Source: an uncultured Pelagibacteraceae bacterium
Lineage (GTDB): Bacteria; Pseudomonadota; Alphaproteobacteria; Pelagibacterales; Pelagibacteraceae
Assembly (NCBI GenBank): GCA_902566945.1
Contig: CACFKZ010000001.1
Span: 1-64,000 of the forward strand
Reading direction: 5' to 3'
DNA: 64,000 bases
Shown: positions 21,803 through 30,929 of the stretch, piece by piece
Layout of the letters: every line of letters begins with the position of its first letter
How positions within the stretch are numbered: position 1 is the stretch's first letter
Position numbers and translations under genes: made by a program
The notes under the pieces: generated by a model
Database searches by the model: none
What the model saw: only the letters and a program-made list of their open reading frames with translations
What the model was told of the DNA's origin: nothing

Positions 21803-22648
21803 ATGTCAGTAAGTAGAGATGATTTTAGCATAGCTTTTCGTTCTGCTCTTCTTCAAAGAGGAGGAGCTCAAAAATTTTCAGTTCTATCTCTGATTTTTTT
21901 AGCTTTAATAATTTTTTTCCTAGATGTTTATGGAGTAAAATTTACCAAACCTGTTAGAAGTTTCATTAATGACGTAGTTTATAGAGTAACTTTTTTAGCT
22001 TCTACACCTACTCGATTGTTTCCTCAAGTAAGTAAAGACCTTTCAAATTATTTTAATGTTATAGAAGAAAATGAAAGATTAAGAGCAGAAATAGAGAAAT
22101 TTAAATCACTCGAATTAAACGTTGAGTTTTTACAAGATGAAAATAAAAATTTACAAAAAATTTTAGAAACTGAATATTTTAATAAAAATTTAAGCAATAT
22201 TTTACTAGCTAAAGTTTTAGTTGATAAAAATAGTCCTTTTTTAAAATCGATAGTAATCAATAAAGGAACCAAAGCAGGTGTTCTGAAAGGAATGCCAGTC
22301 ACTAAGGATAATTATTTAATTGGTAGAGTTGTTGAGACAAATTATTTATCATCTAGAGTTTTATTATTGAATGACTTAAATAGCAGAATACCTGTAACAC
22401 TTGATGAGGGAACGCAAGCAATTCTATCTGGTAGCGGTGCAACTAATCCAATTTTAGAATATTTACCTGAAGATTATGAAATCATTGAAGATTTAAATAT
22501 TTTTGCATCTGGTAAAGATGGAATATTTGCAGCTGGAACACCCATAGGTAAAACTAATAATCAAGGAGATATAGAATTATTTGTGGATCCAAATCAACTT
22601 TCCTTTGTGACAGTAAATTTAAATTTACTTAAAAAGGAGGGTCTGTAG
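21803..22648 (+). CDS. mreC: Rod-shape-determining protein MreC
   Basis: MreC has a cytosolic head, one span (about residues 27-46), a periplasmic coiled coil (about 85-120, rich in ENERLRAEIEKFKSLE) and a beta-rich C-terminal domain with VINKGTKAGVLKGMPV and SSRVLLLNDLNSRIPV. It links MreB to the PBP2-RodA synthase. The stop overlaps the GTG start of mreD, and a strong AAGGAGGG ribosome site for mreD lies inside its last codons. Confidence 0.92.
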   Translation: MSVSRDDFSIAFRSALLQRGGAQKFSVLSLIFLALIIFFLDVYGVKFTKPVRSFINDVVYRVTFLASTPTRLFPQVSKDLSNYFNVIEENERLRAEIEKFKSLELNVEFLQDENKNLQKILETEYFNKNLSNILLAKVLVDKNSPFLKSIVINKGTKAGVLKGMPVTKDNYLIGRVVETNYLSSRVLLLNDLNSRIPVTLDEGTQAILSGSGATNPILEYLPEDYEIIEDLNIFASGKDGIFAAGTPIGKTNNQGDIELFVDPNQLSFVTVNLNLLKKEGL

Positions 22649-23160
22649 TGGCTAAAACATCAATACTAAACAAGATCTACAATTCTGGCCCTCTTATTTT
22701 ACTTTATTATCTTTGCATAAGTGAAGTTGATACAAATTTAGAAAAAATTTTTGAAATTTTTACACTTAATTTTCAAATTATATTGATTTATTTCTGGGTT
22801 TTGAAAAGACCTGAGATAATGGCAAACGGACATATTTTTTTAGCTGGGCTGATTAATGATGTCGTCATGGGATTTCCATTGGGAATTAGCTCTCTATCTT
22901 ATTTAATTATTATATTTGTTGGGACTTATGTGCGTAATAAAAGCGTAAATACTACTATTGCTTCTGATTGGTTTACTTTTTTTATGGCAATGATTTTTTC
23001 AAATATTTTGTTCTTTTCACTTTTAAATAATTTTTCAGATCTATCATTCACGTACTCTAAAATTGGATATAATATGTTTTTTACATTATTTATGTTTCCA
23101 GTCTTTTGGCTTCTATTTAATATTTATTTAATGACACTTATAGGTGCTCGAGATGCTTAG
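22648..23160 (+). CDS. mreD: Rod-shape-determining protein MreD
   Basis: The 170-residue integral membrane protein has about five hydrophobic spans and the MreD-like motif IFLAGLINDVVMGFPLGISSLSYL. Its GTG start overlaps the mreC stop by 1 bp after a strong ribosome site. It stabilises the elongasome membrane complex. The end overlaps the start of mrdA. Confidence 0.87.
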   Translation: MAKTSILNKIYNSGPLILLYYLCISEVDTNLEKIFEIFTLNFQIILIYFWVLKRPEIMANGHIFLAGLINDVVMGFPLGISSLSYLIIIFVGTYVRNKSVNTTIASDWFTFFMAMIFSNILFFSLLNNFSDLSFTYSKIGYNMFFTLFMFPVFWLLFNIYLMTLIGARDA

Positions 23161-25087
23161 CCCAAGTTCTGGAAGTACAGTAATCAAATCAAAATTAATA
23201 AGTAGAAGAATGTTTTTACTAACTGCGGCTAAAGCTGTTGTGATGTTTGGAATTGTGGGAAGACTTGTCTCGTTACAAATAAATGAAAGAACTAAGTATA
23301 AAACGCTTTCGGATAAAAATAGATTTAGAGAATGGAAGTTAGCTCCTGAAAGAGGTGTTATTAAAGATTTTTATGATAAAGAAATAGCCTCTAATGAACA
23401 AGTTTACCAAGTTCACTTGATCCCTGAAAATTCAAAAGATATTGAAAAATTATTTGTTAGATTAAAAACAATTTTAAATATCACAGATAAAAAACTTTTT
23501 TATTTGAGAAGAGTTATAGCTAAACAAAAACCCTGGGAACCAATTATTATCTCAGATAATATAACTTGGTCAGAATTTTCTAGATTAAATTTATTTTTAC
23601 ATGAGCTAGACGGTGTAAAACCAGTAGTTTCGGTCGCTAGAATGTACCCCGATAATTCCTCTGCACATATATTAGGTTACGTGTCTCAAGTCAGTGCAAA
23701 GGATTTACAAACAAAGAAATATTTAAAAGATTTGCATGTACCAGGAATGAGTATAGGTAAAACTGGACTAGAGAGAAAACTAGATGAAGAAATTATAGGT
23801 AAAATTGGCTTTCAAAGGTACGAAGTAAACGCGTTTGGAAAAAGAATTAAACAAATTTTAATAAATGAAGGTCAAGCAGGAAAAAGTTTCAAGACAACTT
23901 TAGATTTTGAAGTCCAAAAGTTTACTAGTGAGCTTTTGAAGGATAAGGCTGCAGCTGTTTGTGTTATGGATGTTTATAACGGAGATATTGTATCAATGGT
24001 ATCTTCCCCAACATTTGAACCAAATGAATTTATTCATGGTTTGGAAAAAAAATACTGGAATAGCTTAATCAAAAATGAAATGAGACCTTTGACAAATAAA
24101 ACACTTTCAGGCTTATATCCTCCAGGCTCTACAATTAAAACTTTAGTAGCATTGAGTGCTCTTGAAAATGGTATAATTAAACCTTTAGATACTTTCACCT
24201 GCAAAGGAAAAATTGAACTTTATGGGGAAAAATTTCATTGTTGGGAAAAAGATGGACATGGAATAGTAAATCTAAGAAAAGGAATACAAAGATCTTGTGA
24301 TGTTTATTTTTATGAAGTGGCAAGAAAACTCGGAGTAGACCGATTATCTGAAACTGCTAAAAGATTTGGCTTAGGTAAGAAAGTTTTAAATGGTTTTATC
24401 GAAGAAAAAGCAGGTGTAGTTCCTAATACAAAATGGAAAAAAAAATTTATAGGTCAAAATTGGTATTTAGGAGAGACTTTACATTCTGGGATAGGTCAAG
24501 GTTATTTTCAAAGCACACCATTACAACTTTGTTTAATGACCGCGCAAATCGCTAATGGAGGTTTTGAGATAAAACCAAGAATAATTTTTGATGAAAAAAA
24601 TAATAAATTAAGAGATTATATAAAATACAAAAACGAGTATCCTAATGATCCTTTACCAACAGATCTATTAGTTTCTAATTTTAATTTAAAACCATTATTT
24701 AAAAACCAAGAGCATATTAATTTAATTAAAGACGCAATGTTTTCTTCATCAAACGAACCAGGTGGAACTTCCTATAGGCATAGATTAGAAAATAAAAAGT
24801 TTACCTTTGCTGGCAAAACAGGTTCATCACAAATTAAAAGATTTACCGAAGCTCAGCGTGAGGCAGAAGTTAAACAAGAAAGCTTGCCTTACAAAGATAG
24901 AGATCACGCGTTGTTCGTAGCTTTTGCTCCATACGATGATCCTAAATATGCAATCAGCGTTTTAGTAGAACATGGAGGATCAGGTGGAAAAGCAGCTGCT
25001 CCTATAGCAAAAAAAGTTATAAAAAAAGTTCTCGAACGCCATGATTTAAGACAACGTATAAACAGCCTTACAGAGGAATCAGTTTAA
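23153..25087 (+). CDS. mrdA: Penicillin-binding protein 2, elongasome transpeptidase
   Basis: The class B PBP has a short N-terminal span, a pedestal domain (PERGVIKDFYDKEIASN), and a transpeptidase domain with the serine motif in YPPGSTIKTLVAL, a second motif SCDVYF, and the KTG motif in FAGKTGSSQIK. It cross-links side-wall peptidoglycan with RodA. The frame is open from a GTG at 23144, but the ATG at 23153 is the more natural start; either overlaps the mreD end. The stop overlaps the rodA ATG. Confidence 0.95.
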   Translation: MLSPSSGSTVIKSKLISRRMFLLTAAKAVVMFGIVGRLVSLQINERTKYKTLSDKNRFREWKLAPERGVIKDFYDKEIASNEQVYQVHLIPENSKDIEKLFVRLKTILNITDKKLFYLRRVIAKQKPWEPIIISDNITWSEFSRLNLFLHELDGVKPVVSVARMYPDNSSAHILGYVSQVSAKDLQTKKYLKDLHVPGMSIGKTGLERKLDEEIIGKIGFQRYEVNAFGKRIKQILINEGQAGKSFKTTLDFEVQKFTSELLKDKAAAVCVMDVYNGDIVSMVSSPTFEPNEFIHGLEKKYWNSLIKNEMRPLTNKTLSGLYPPGSTIKTLVALSALENGIIKPLDTFTCKGKIELYGEKFHCWEKDGHGIVNLRKGIQRSCDVYFYEVARKLGVDRLSETAKRFGLGKKVLNGFIEEKAGVVPNTKWKKKFIGQNWYLGETLHSGIGQGYFQSTPLQLCLMTAQIANGGFEIKPRIIFDEKNNKLRDYIKYKNEYPNDPLPTDLLVSNFNLKPLFKNQEHINLIKDAMFSSSNEPGGTSYRHRLENKKFTFAGKTGSSQIKRFTEAQREAEVKQESLPYKDRDHALFVAFAPYDDPKYAISVLVEHGGSGGKAAAPIAKKVIKKVLERHDLRQRINSLTEESV

Positions 25088-26211
25088 TGTATAGATCAAG
25101 ATCAATTCAATCTTCACTTAGTTTAAAAGATAAAATTTTATCTATTGATTATATTTTAGTTTGCTCAATTTTTATACTTGGGTTGGTAAGTATTTTGGCA
25201 ATGTATTCAACTGATGGAGGAGAATTTAAATATCATACTAATAGTCACATACTTAGGTTTTTTGTTTTCTTTGGAATGTTTTTAGCATTCTCCTTCATAC
25301 AAATTAGATTTTGGCATAGTCAAAGTTATTTAATTTATATTTTAATTTTTTTATTATTGCTTGGAGTAAAATATTTTGGACTTACTTCTTCTGGTTCAAA
25401 GAGATGGTTAGATTTATATTTTATGAATCTCCAACCATCTGAGCTTATGAAAATTGGATTAATTTTATTCTTGGCTAAATACTATCATCGTACCTCAATA
25501 GAAAATCTAAATAGTTTAAAATATTTATTTTTGCCAATAGTTGTTTTAGTTGCACCTGTGCTTTTAGTAGCTACACAACCAGATCTAGGAACTTCTATTT
25601 TAATTGCTGCTGGAGGTCTCACTGTTGCTTGGTTAGCAGGTGTGAGAGTTAAATTTTTCACTTTTTCTGGTTTGGCATTTCTTGCACTTTTACCAATAGC
25701 AATTTCTTTTTTAAAACCTTACCAAAAGTCTAGAATATTAACTTTTCTTAATCCAGAAAAAGATCCTCTAGGAGCAGGATATCAGATTATACAGTCAAAA
25801 ATTGCTATTGGATCCGGAGGCTTATTTGGTAAAGGTTTTTTACAGGGTTCACAAAGCTATTTAGATTATCTACCGGAAAAACATACTGATTTTATCTTTA
25901 CACTTTTTTCAGAAGAGTTTGGTTTTTTTGGATCATTATTCATTTTGTTACTTTACGGAATTATAGTTTGGAGAATAGTTTTAATAGGAAATGTAACTCG
26001 AAGTGATTTTGGAAAATTATACTGCTATAGTTTTGCAACAGCTTTCTTTATATATGTGGTTGTAAATATGATGATGGTATTGGGTTTATTACCTATTGTG
26101 GGCTCTCCATTACCAATAATGTCTTATGGGGGATCATCTATGATGGCAATTATGTTTGGTTTAGGAGTAGCAATGTCTTGTAGAGTTTACAAAGATACCC
26201 CAGTAAATTAA
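25087..26211 (+). CDS. rodA: SEDS peptidoglycan polymerase RodA
   Basis: The 374-residue protein has about ten membrane spans and the SEDS markers LQPSELMKIGLILFLA, QPDLGTS, KSRILTFLNPEKDPLGAGYQ and, near the end, GSPLPIMSYGGSSMM. RodA polymerises glycan strands as the partner of PBP2. It starts within the last bases of mrdA. A loose promoter-like stretch (TTGATT and TATTAT boxes at about 26229-26256) precedes the next gene, so the bactofilin may also be read separately. Confidence 0.95.
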   Translation: MYRSRSIQSSLSLKDKILSIDYILVCSIFILGLVSILAMYSTDGGEFKYHTNSHILRFFVFFGMFLAFSFIQIRFWHSQSYLIYILIFLLLLGVKYFGLTSSGSKRWLDLYFMNLQPSELMKIGLILFLAKYYHRTSIENLNSLKYLFLPIVVLVAPVLLVATQPDLGTSILIAAGGLTVAWLAGVRVKFFTFSGLAFLALLPIAISFLKPYQKSRILTFLNPEKDPLGAGYQIIQSKIAIGSGGLFGKGFLQGSQSYLDYLPEKHTDFIFTLFSEEFGFFGSLFILLLYGIIVWRIVLIGNVTRSDFGKLYCYSFATAFFIYVVVNMMMVLGLLPIVGSPLPIMSYGGSSMMAIMFGLGVAMSCRVYKDTPVN

Positions 26212-26275
26212 ACCTATTTTGGTCAAATTTGATTTTAATAAATACTTGTATATTATCTCAATAGGTGATTAGCTT

Positions 26276-26740
26276 ATGAAAAAATATATGTTCGGCGATA
26301 AAAAAAATAAACTTACAGATTCAGAAAGATCTTTAATAAGCGAGACAGTAAGCATCGAAGGAACAATAAATAGCTCAGGAGCTATTGATGTAGCTGGTTT
26401 GATAAAAGGACCAGTTTATTCAAAAGAGATTATAATAAGAGAAACAGGATCTATCACTGGAACAATTGAGGGTGATCACATTGAAATTCATGGCCATTTA
26501 GATGGTAAAGTTTCAGGTCAAGATATAGTCATAGGATCTACTGGCACAGTAAAAGGGGACATAGAGTTTGGTAATAATCTAAAAACTGAAAATGGCGCAG
26601 ATATTGATGGCTATATTAAAAAAACTAATAAATCTAAATCTACTTTAACAGGTGACTTCTTATTTAAGAAAAAAGATAAAAAAGAACCTAGCGAGTCAGA
26701 AGACAGACCTGAAGTTGTAAACAAAGAAGTACTAGCCTAA
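26276..26740 (+). CDS. Bactofilin
   Basis: The 154-residue protein has a central region (about residues 25-120) of short hydrophobic repeats with glycine turns (SEGTINSSGAIDVAGLIKG-like, then GSITGTIEGDHIEIHG, GHLDGKVSGQDIVIGSTG). This matches the right-handed beta-helix of bactofilins. The tails are charged and unfolded-looking. Bactofilins polymerise without nucleotide and scaffold cell-shape or stalk proteins. Its place right after the mre-rod genes supports a role in cell shape, possibly the curved rod of SAR11 (inference). Confidence 0.85.
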   Translation: MKKYMFGDKKNKLTDSERSLISETVSIEGTINSSGAIDVAGLIKGPVYSKEIIIRETGSITGTIEGDHIEIHGHLDGKVSGQDIVIGSTGTVKGDIEFGNNLKTENGADIDGYIKKTNKSKSTLTGDFLFKKKDKKEPSESEDRPEVVNKEVLA

Positions 26741-26785
26741 TCTACCGCACTACAATTATCGTTGATATTGAAATATAATTTCCTT

Positions 26786-28045
26786 ATGGAAAATTATAAA
26801 TGTAAGTCAGTTGGTATAATTGGTTCTGGAATTCAAGGAATTTGTACTGGCCTACAATTGATAAAAAAAGGTATTCCAGTGACACTATTTGATCGTCAAG
26901 ATCCTTTATCTGTGGAATATAAACCTGCGTCTTATGGAAATGCCGGCCACTTTTCACCTTACGCGGTTTTGCAATTTAATCGTCCAGATATTTTATATGA
27001 TGTTCCAAAAATGCTTGTCAGTTCATATGGTCCTCTAGCATTGAAATGGAATTATATTCCAAAAATGTTTAACTGGTTTTTGAATTATTTTAAGAATTGC
27101 AATCAAAAATCTATGATGCATACAGCTAAATACATGCATCAAATTTTAAGTCTTTCAAATGACGCCTATGAAGAAATATTTCAAGAAATAGATATCAAAG
27201 GTTTAGTTGAAAAGAGAGGAATTATATATGTTTGGACTAATCAAAACTTAAAAAGTAGAAACTTAGAGATAAAAGTTCGTAAAGATCTTGGAATTGAACA
27301 GAAATTACTAACTCAGAAACAGGTTCTTGAACTAGAACCTAATTTAAAACCAGTTTTTGATGCGGGTGTAATATATGAGAGCGCTATGCACGCCAGGGAT
27401 CCACATGGAATATTAAAAAAGATATTTAAACTTTATTTAGAAAGAGGAGGCAAATTTATTCAAACAAACATAAAAAGCATAGAACAACTGACTATTGATG
27501 AAACGGTTATCAAATCGGAAAGTGAGGAATATAAATTTGAAAAAACAGTAATTGCATCAGGTGCTTTTTCAAAAAAACTTACAGATCAATTGGGAGAGAA
27601 TATACCCTTAGATACCGAACGTGGATATCATGTGCATTTCAAAGATCAAGACAGACTTATTTCCAGACCAGTTATATTTTTGGATCGCGGCTTTGGTATG
27701 ACACCAATGAATCAAGGTTTAAGAGCAGTTGGAACGGTAGAGTTAGGAGGTTTAGAAAATCCTCCATCAAAAAAAAGGATTGAATACGTGGTCAAATGTG
27801 CAAAAGAACTTTTACCTCAACTTGGAAAGCATGAGGATGAGTGGTTAGGTTTCCGACCTACCTTACCAGATTTTTTGCCTATTTTGGGCCCCTCATTAAA
27901 AAACAAAAATATAATATATGCTTTTGGTCATCAACATTTAGGCTGGACATTAGGTGCTATTACAGGCAAGATTATTTCAGGAATTGTTGCTGGAGAAAAA
28001 ACTAATTTAGACTTATCTCCATACAGTTCGAAAAGATTTAACTAG
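26786..28045 (+). CDS. DadA-like FAD-dependent amine/D-amino-acid oxidoreductase
   Basis: The N-terminal Rossmann motif VGIIGSGIQGICTGLQL binds FAD. The C-terminal WLGFRPTLPDFLPILGPS and FGHQHLGWTLGAITGKIISG are the signature of DadA-type D-amino-acid dehydrogenases. The frame could begin at TTG 26762, but the ATG at 26786 (MENYKCKSVGIIGSG) gives the normal distance to the FAD site. It oxidises a D-amino acid or related amine, passing electrons to the respiratory chain. Two genes follow closely (DMT permease, then a 2-hydroxyacid dehydrogenase), so it may belong to a small catabolic set. Confidence 0.83.
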   Translation: MENYKCKSVGIIGSGIQGICTGLQLIKKGIPVTLFDRQDPLSVEYKPASYGNAGHFSPYAVLQFNRPDILYDVPKMLVSSYGPLALKWNYIPKMFNWFLNYFKNCNQKSMMHTAKYMHQILSLSNDAYEEIFQEIDIKGLVEKRGIIYVWTNQNLKSRNLEIKVRKDLGIEQKLLTQKQVLELEPNLKPVFDAGVIYESAMHARDPHGILKKIFKLYLERGGKFIQTNIKSIEQLTIDETVIKSESEEYKFEKTVIASGAFSKKLTDQLGENIPLDTERGYHVHFKDQDRLISRPVIFLDRGFGMTPMNQGLRAVGTVELGGLENPPSKKRIEYVVKCAKELLPQLGKHEDEWLGFRPTLPDFLPILGPSLKNKNIIYAFGHQHLGWTLGAITGKIISGIVAGEKTNLDLSPYSSKRFN

Positions 28046-28052
28046 GTTTTTA

Positions 28053-28943
28053 TTGTCAAAAAATTATTTAGCTTACACCTTTCTTACTTTAGCAGCTTTA
28101 TTTTGGTCAGGAAATTTTATTGTTGGAAAGTTTGCAACTTTATTTGAAGTTCCACCACTAACTTTAAATTTTTTAAGGTGGGTAATGGTATGGTTTTTAT
28201 TAATTCCCTTTACAATCAAAGAAATTATAGCAAAGAAAAGCTATATTAAAAAAAACTTTTTTGTAATTGGTTTAATGGGAATACTATCAATCAGTACCTT
28301 TAATTCAGTTGTTTATTTTGCTTTAAACTTTACCCAAGTTATAAATGCAGTTCTAATGTTAGCTGCCATTCCTCCAATGATAATAATTTTTTCATCAATT
28401 ATGAAAATTGAAAATACTAATTTATTTCAATTATCTGGATTACTCTTATCAATCTTTGGAGTAGGAACAATTATTTCAAACGCAGACATCCAAAAAATAA
28501 TTTCTTTAAGTTTTAATAAAGGCGATATATGGATGCTAATCTGTGTTTTAAGTTGGTCTTTATATTCAACTTTACTCAAAAAAAATAAATTTGAATTATC
28601 TCAATTTTCATTAATTCAAATTATGGTCACAGTAGGATTAATATTTTTAGTTCCACAATTTATTTACGAACAATCAATTGGATTAGATTTAAAGATTAAT
28701 AAAGCTTTTATCTTAATCTTAATTTATGTAGTTATTTTTCCTGCCATTGCAGCTTATTATTGTTGGCAAAAAGCTATTGAACTAATAGGCCCTAATAGAT
28801 CATCAATGTTTATTCAACTAATGCCTCTTTTTAGTGCTTTAATGGCTATTGTAATTTTTAAAGAAAAATTTCAATTATTTCATTTTATTGGAGCAACTTT
28901 TATAATTTCTGGTATTTATTTATCAAACAGGAAAACCCAATGA
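28053..28943 (+). CDS. EamA-family (DMT) permease
   Basis: The 296-residue protein starts at TTG and has about ten membrane spans in two EamA repeats; the first opens with YTFLTLAALFWSGNFIVGK and the second with DIWMLICVLSWSLYSTLLKK. Members export or import amino acids and other metabolites. Its start is 7 bp after the DadA-like gene and its stop overlaps the next ATG by 4 bp, so the three are probably one operon. Substrate unknown. Confidence 0.88.
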   Translation: MSKNYLAYTFLTLAALFWSGNFIVGKFATLFEVPPLTLNFLRWVMVWFLLIPFTIKEIIAKKSYIKKNFFVIGLMGILSISTFNSVVYFALNFTQVINAVLMLAAIPPMIIIFSSIMKIENTNLFQLSGLLLSIFGVGTIISNADIQKIISLSFNKGDIWMLICVLSWSLYSTLLKKNKFELSQFSLIQIMVTVGLIFLVPQFIYEQSIGLDLKINKAFILILIYVVIFPAIAAYYCWQKAIELIGPNRSSMFIQLMPLFSALMAIVIFKEKFQLFHFIGATFIISGIYLSNRKTQ

Positions 28944-29890
28944 TTAAAGTTGCAGTATTAGATGATTATCAAAATGCTTTTCAACAGATAGTTGATGTGG
29001 AAAATTATAAAAATAAATTTGATTTTAAAGTTTTCAATCAATCTTTTATAAATGAAAAAGAAGCTACAATTGCATTAGAGGATTTTGAAGCCTTGTTCAT
29101 CATGAGAGAAAGAACTCCGATTACGAAGACCTTGATAGAAAACTTACCTAAATTAAAATACATTATCACTTCTGGAATGAGAAATAATGCAATTGATTTG
29201 GAAACAGCGAAGAGTAGGAATATTATTGTTTGTGGTACCGAAATAAATTCAAATCCTGCAGCGGAAGTTACTTGGGCTTTAATTCTTGGACTTTATCGAA
29301 ATATGAAACAGGAAATTGACAATATGTTTCAAGGTTATTGGCAAACAACTATTGGTTTTGAATTGAAAGGTAAAGTGTTAGGTCTAATTGGTCTCGGAAA
29401 AATTGGAACCCAAGTAGCAAAAGTTGCTAAAGCTTTCGGAATGGAGGTCTGCGCATGGAGTGAAAATTTAAACTTATCTCATGCAAATGATCTTGGAGTA
29501 TTACCTATGACCAAGGAAGATCTATTAAAAAATTCTGATATAATTTCTATTCATTTAGTTTTAGGTGAAAAATATAGAAATTTAATTACAAAAAAAGAAT
29601 TCAACATGATGAAAAAAACAAGTTTTATAATTAATACTTCGAGAGGACCTATTATAAATGAAAATGATTTAATTGAAGCTTTAAAAGAAGAAAAAATAGC
29701 TGGGGTTGGTTTAGATGTTTATGATTTAGAGCCTCTTCCACAAGATCACAAATTAAGATTTCTCCCAAATGCTTTATTATTACCTCATATTGGATACGTG
29801 ACGGCTGAAAATTACTCAAAATTTTATTTTCAAATGATAGAAAATCTTGAAAGTTGTCAAAAAAATAAACCTATAAGATTAATCTCTTAA
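28940..29890 (+). CDS. D-2-hydroxyacid dehydrogenase family protein
   Basis: The NAD site GLIGLGKIGTQVAKVAKAFG is near residue 150. The catalytic Arg lies in FIINTSRGPIINENDL, the Glu in GLDVYDLEPLP, and the His in LLLPHIGYVT, all in the order of D-isomer-specific 2-hydroxyacid dehydrogenases (SerA/GyaR group). It likely reduces or oxidises a short 2-hydroxy acid. At 316 residues it lacks the regulatory ACT domain of classical SerA. The ATGA overlap ties it to the permease before it. Exact substrate unknown. Confidence 0.87.
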   Translation: MIKVAVLDDYQNAFQQIVDVENYKNKFDFKVFNQSFINEKEATIALEDFEALFIMRERTPITKTLIENLPKLKYIITSGMRNNAIDLETAKSRNIIVCGTEINSNPAAEVTWALILGLYRNMKQEIDNMFQGYWQTTIGFELKGKVLGLIGLGKIGTQVAKVAKAFGMEVCAWSENLNLSHANDLGVLPMTKEDLLKNSDIISIHLVLGEKYRNLITKKEFNMMKKTSFIINTSRGPIINENDLIEALKEEKIAGVGLDVYDLEPLPQDHKLRFLPNALLLPHIGYVTAENYSKFYFQMIENLESCQKNKPIRLIS

Positions 29891-29938
29891 ATAAGCTATT
29901 CCATTACAGGTTGTATTATATATAAACTCATAATGAGT

Positions 29939-29966
29939 GATTCGTTTGTTTAATAACAATCGAATC
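29939..29966. promoter_or_regulatory. Imperfect inverted repeat upstream of lipoprotein gene
   Basis: GATTCGTTTG and CAATCGAATC are complementary at 9 of 10 positions with an 8-bp centre. The element lies 33 bp before the ATG at 29999 and could be a dimer-binding operator or a hairpin in the leader. Confidence 0.3.
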
Positions 29967-29998
29967 TCTGCTTAGATTAGTAAAATTTAAAAGGGAGT

Positions 29999-30322
29999 AT
30001 GAAAAAAATATTTGGATTTTTGATTACCTTGTTTTTATTAAATGGCTGCGCCGAGTCAGTAGCTTTACTTGGTACTTCAGTTGGTGGAGTTTCTAATGGA
30101 AAAATTGTTCAATCCTCACTAACTTCTTCGATTAGTTATGGAGTCAAAAAACAAACAGGCAAAGGTCCTTTAGAGCATGCTAAAGATTATGTAAAGAAAA
30201 TGAATCCAGATAGAAAAAAAGAGCCGTGTTTGAAATTTCTTGAAAAAACCAATTCAGAAATTTGTGCAATTGTTAAAAAACGATTAATTTTAACAAAATC
30301 AAAAATAAAATTCCTTAACTAG
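29999..30322 (+). CDS. Small lipoprotein, paralogue 1
   Basis: The 107-residue product has a lipoprotein signal with lipobox LLNGC (cysteine near residue 17), then AESVALLG and a segment GKIVQSSLTSSISYGVKKQTGKGPLEHAKDYVKKMNPDRK. A pair of cysteines (EPCLKFLEKTNSEICAI) could form a disulfide. A paralogue lies 139 bp downstream with about two thirds identity in this segment by eye. An AAGGGAG ribosome site precedes the ATG. No known domain; function unknown. Confidence 0.75.
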   Translation: MKKIFGFLITLFLLNGCAESVALLGTSVGGVSNGKIVQSSLTSSISYGVKKQTGKGPLEHAKDYVKKMNPDRKKEPCLKFLEKTNSEICAIVKKRLILTKSKIKFLN

Positions 30323-30461
30323 CAATCAAAAAGATACTTCAAAGTTACTAACTTATATTTCAACTACTATGAGTTGTGTTAATAAAAATTTTAATTCTCA
30401 TAATTAACTTTTATTTAAATATGAAGCAGATATACGAAACCTATTAAACAATCTTTAAACT

Positions 30462-30869
30462 ATGAAAAAGATATTTCTTTTGCTATCGACAATTTTATTG
30501 CTTAATGGGTGTGCTGAGTCATTAGCCCTGTTAGGTTCTGGAACTTCAAACGGAAGAATTGTTCAATCCTCTTTAAATTCAGCAATAAGTTATGGAATTA
30601 AAAAACAAACAGGTAAAACTCCATTGGAACATGCTATTGCGTATGCAGAAGAGATAAATCCTGAGAGAAAAAAAGAGACTTGCATTTCTCATCTTGAAAT
30701 AACAAGGTCTGAAATTTGTACGATTGTAAAAAAACAAGTTAAGCTCAAAAGTAGAGAAATAATAGAAAAAACTGCTGAGATAGTAAAAGAGTACCCAAAA
30801 AATAAAATTAAAAAAATATCTAAAATCGAAAAGATAGCAAAAAAATCAATTATTTATAATAGAAGGTAA
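30462..30869 (+). CDS. Small lipoprotein, paralogue 2
   Basis: This 135-residue protein shares the lipobox LLNGCAES, the stretch NGRIVQSSLNSAISYGIKKQ, and the spaced cysteines (ETCISHLEITRSEICTIVKK) with the preceding gene. It carries a longer, lysine-rich C-terminal tail of about 35 residues. The pair is a local tandem duplication. The 139-bp gap between them holds no ORF or structure I can name. Function unknown. Confidence 0.75.
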   Translation: MKKIFLLLSTILLLNGCAESLALLGSGTSNGRIVQSSLNSAISYGIKKQTGKTPLEHAIAYAEEINPERKKETCISHLEITRSEICTIVKKQVKLKSREIIEKTAEIVKEYPKNKIKKISKIEKIAKKSIIYNRR

Positions 30870-30888
30870 ATCAAACTTTTTCTAAAAC

Positions 30889-30928
30889 GGATGGCCCCAA
30901 TATAAATAATTGGGACCACCTAATTTTT
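30889..30928. terminator. Bidirectional intrinsic terminator between lipoprotein and metY
   Basis: GGATGGCCCCAAT (30889-30901) and ATTGGGACCACC (30909-30920) form a long stem with a G-U pair and small mismatch. It is followed by eight Ts on the plus strand; on the minus strand a short T run follows. It lies between two convergent genes and can serve both. Confidence 0.7.
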
Positions 30929-30929
30929 T

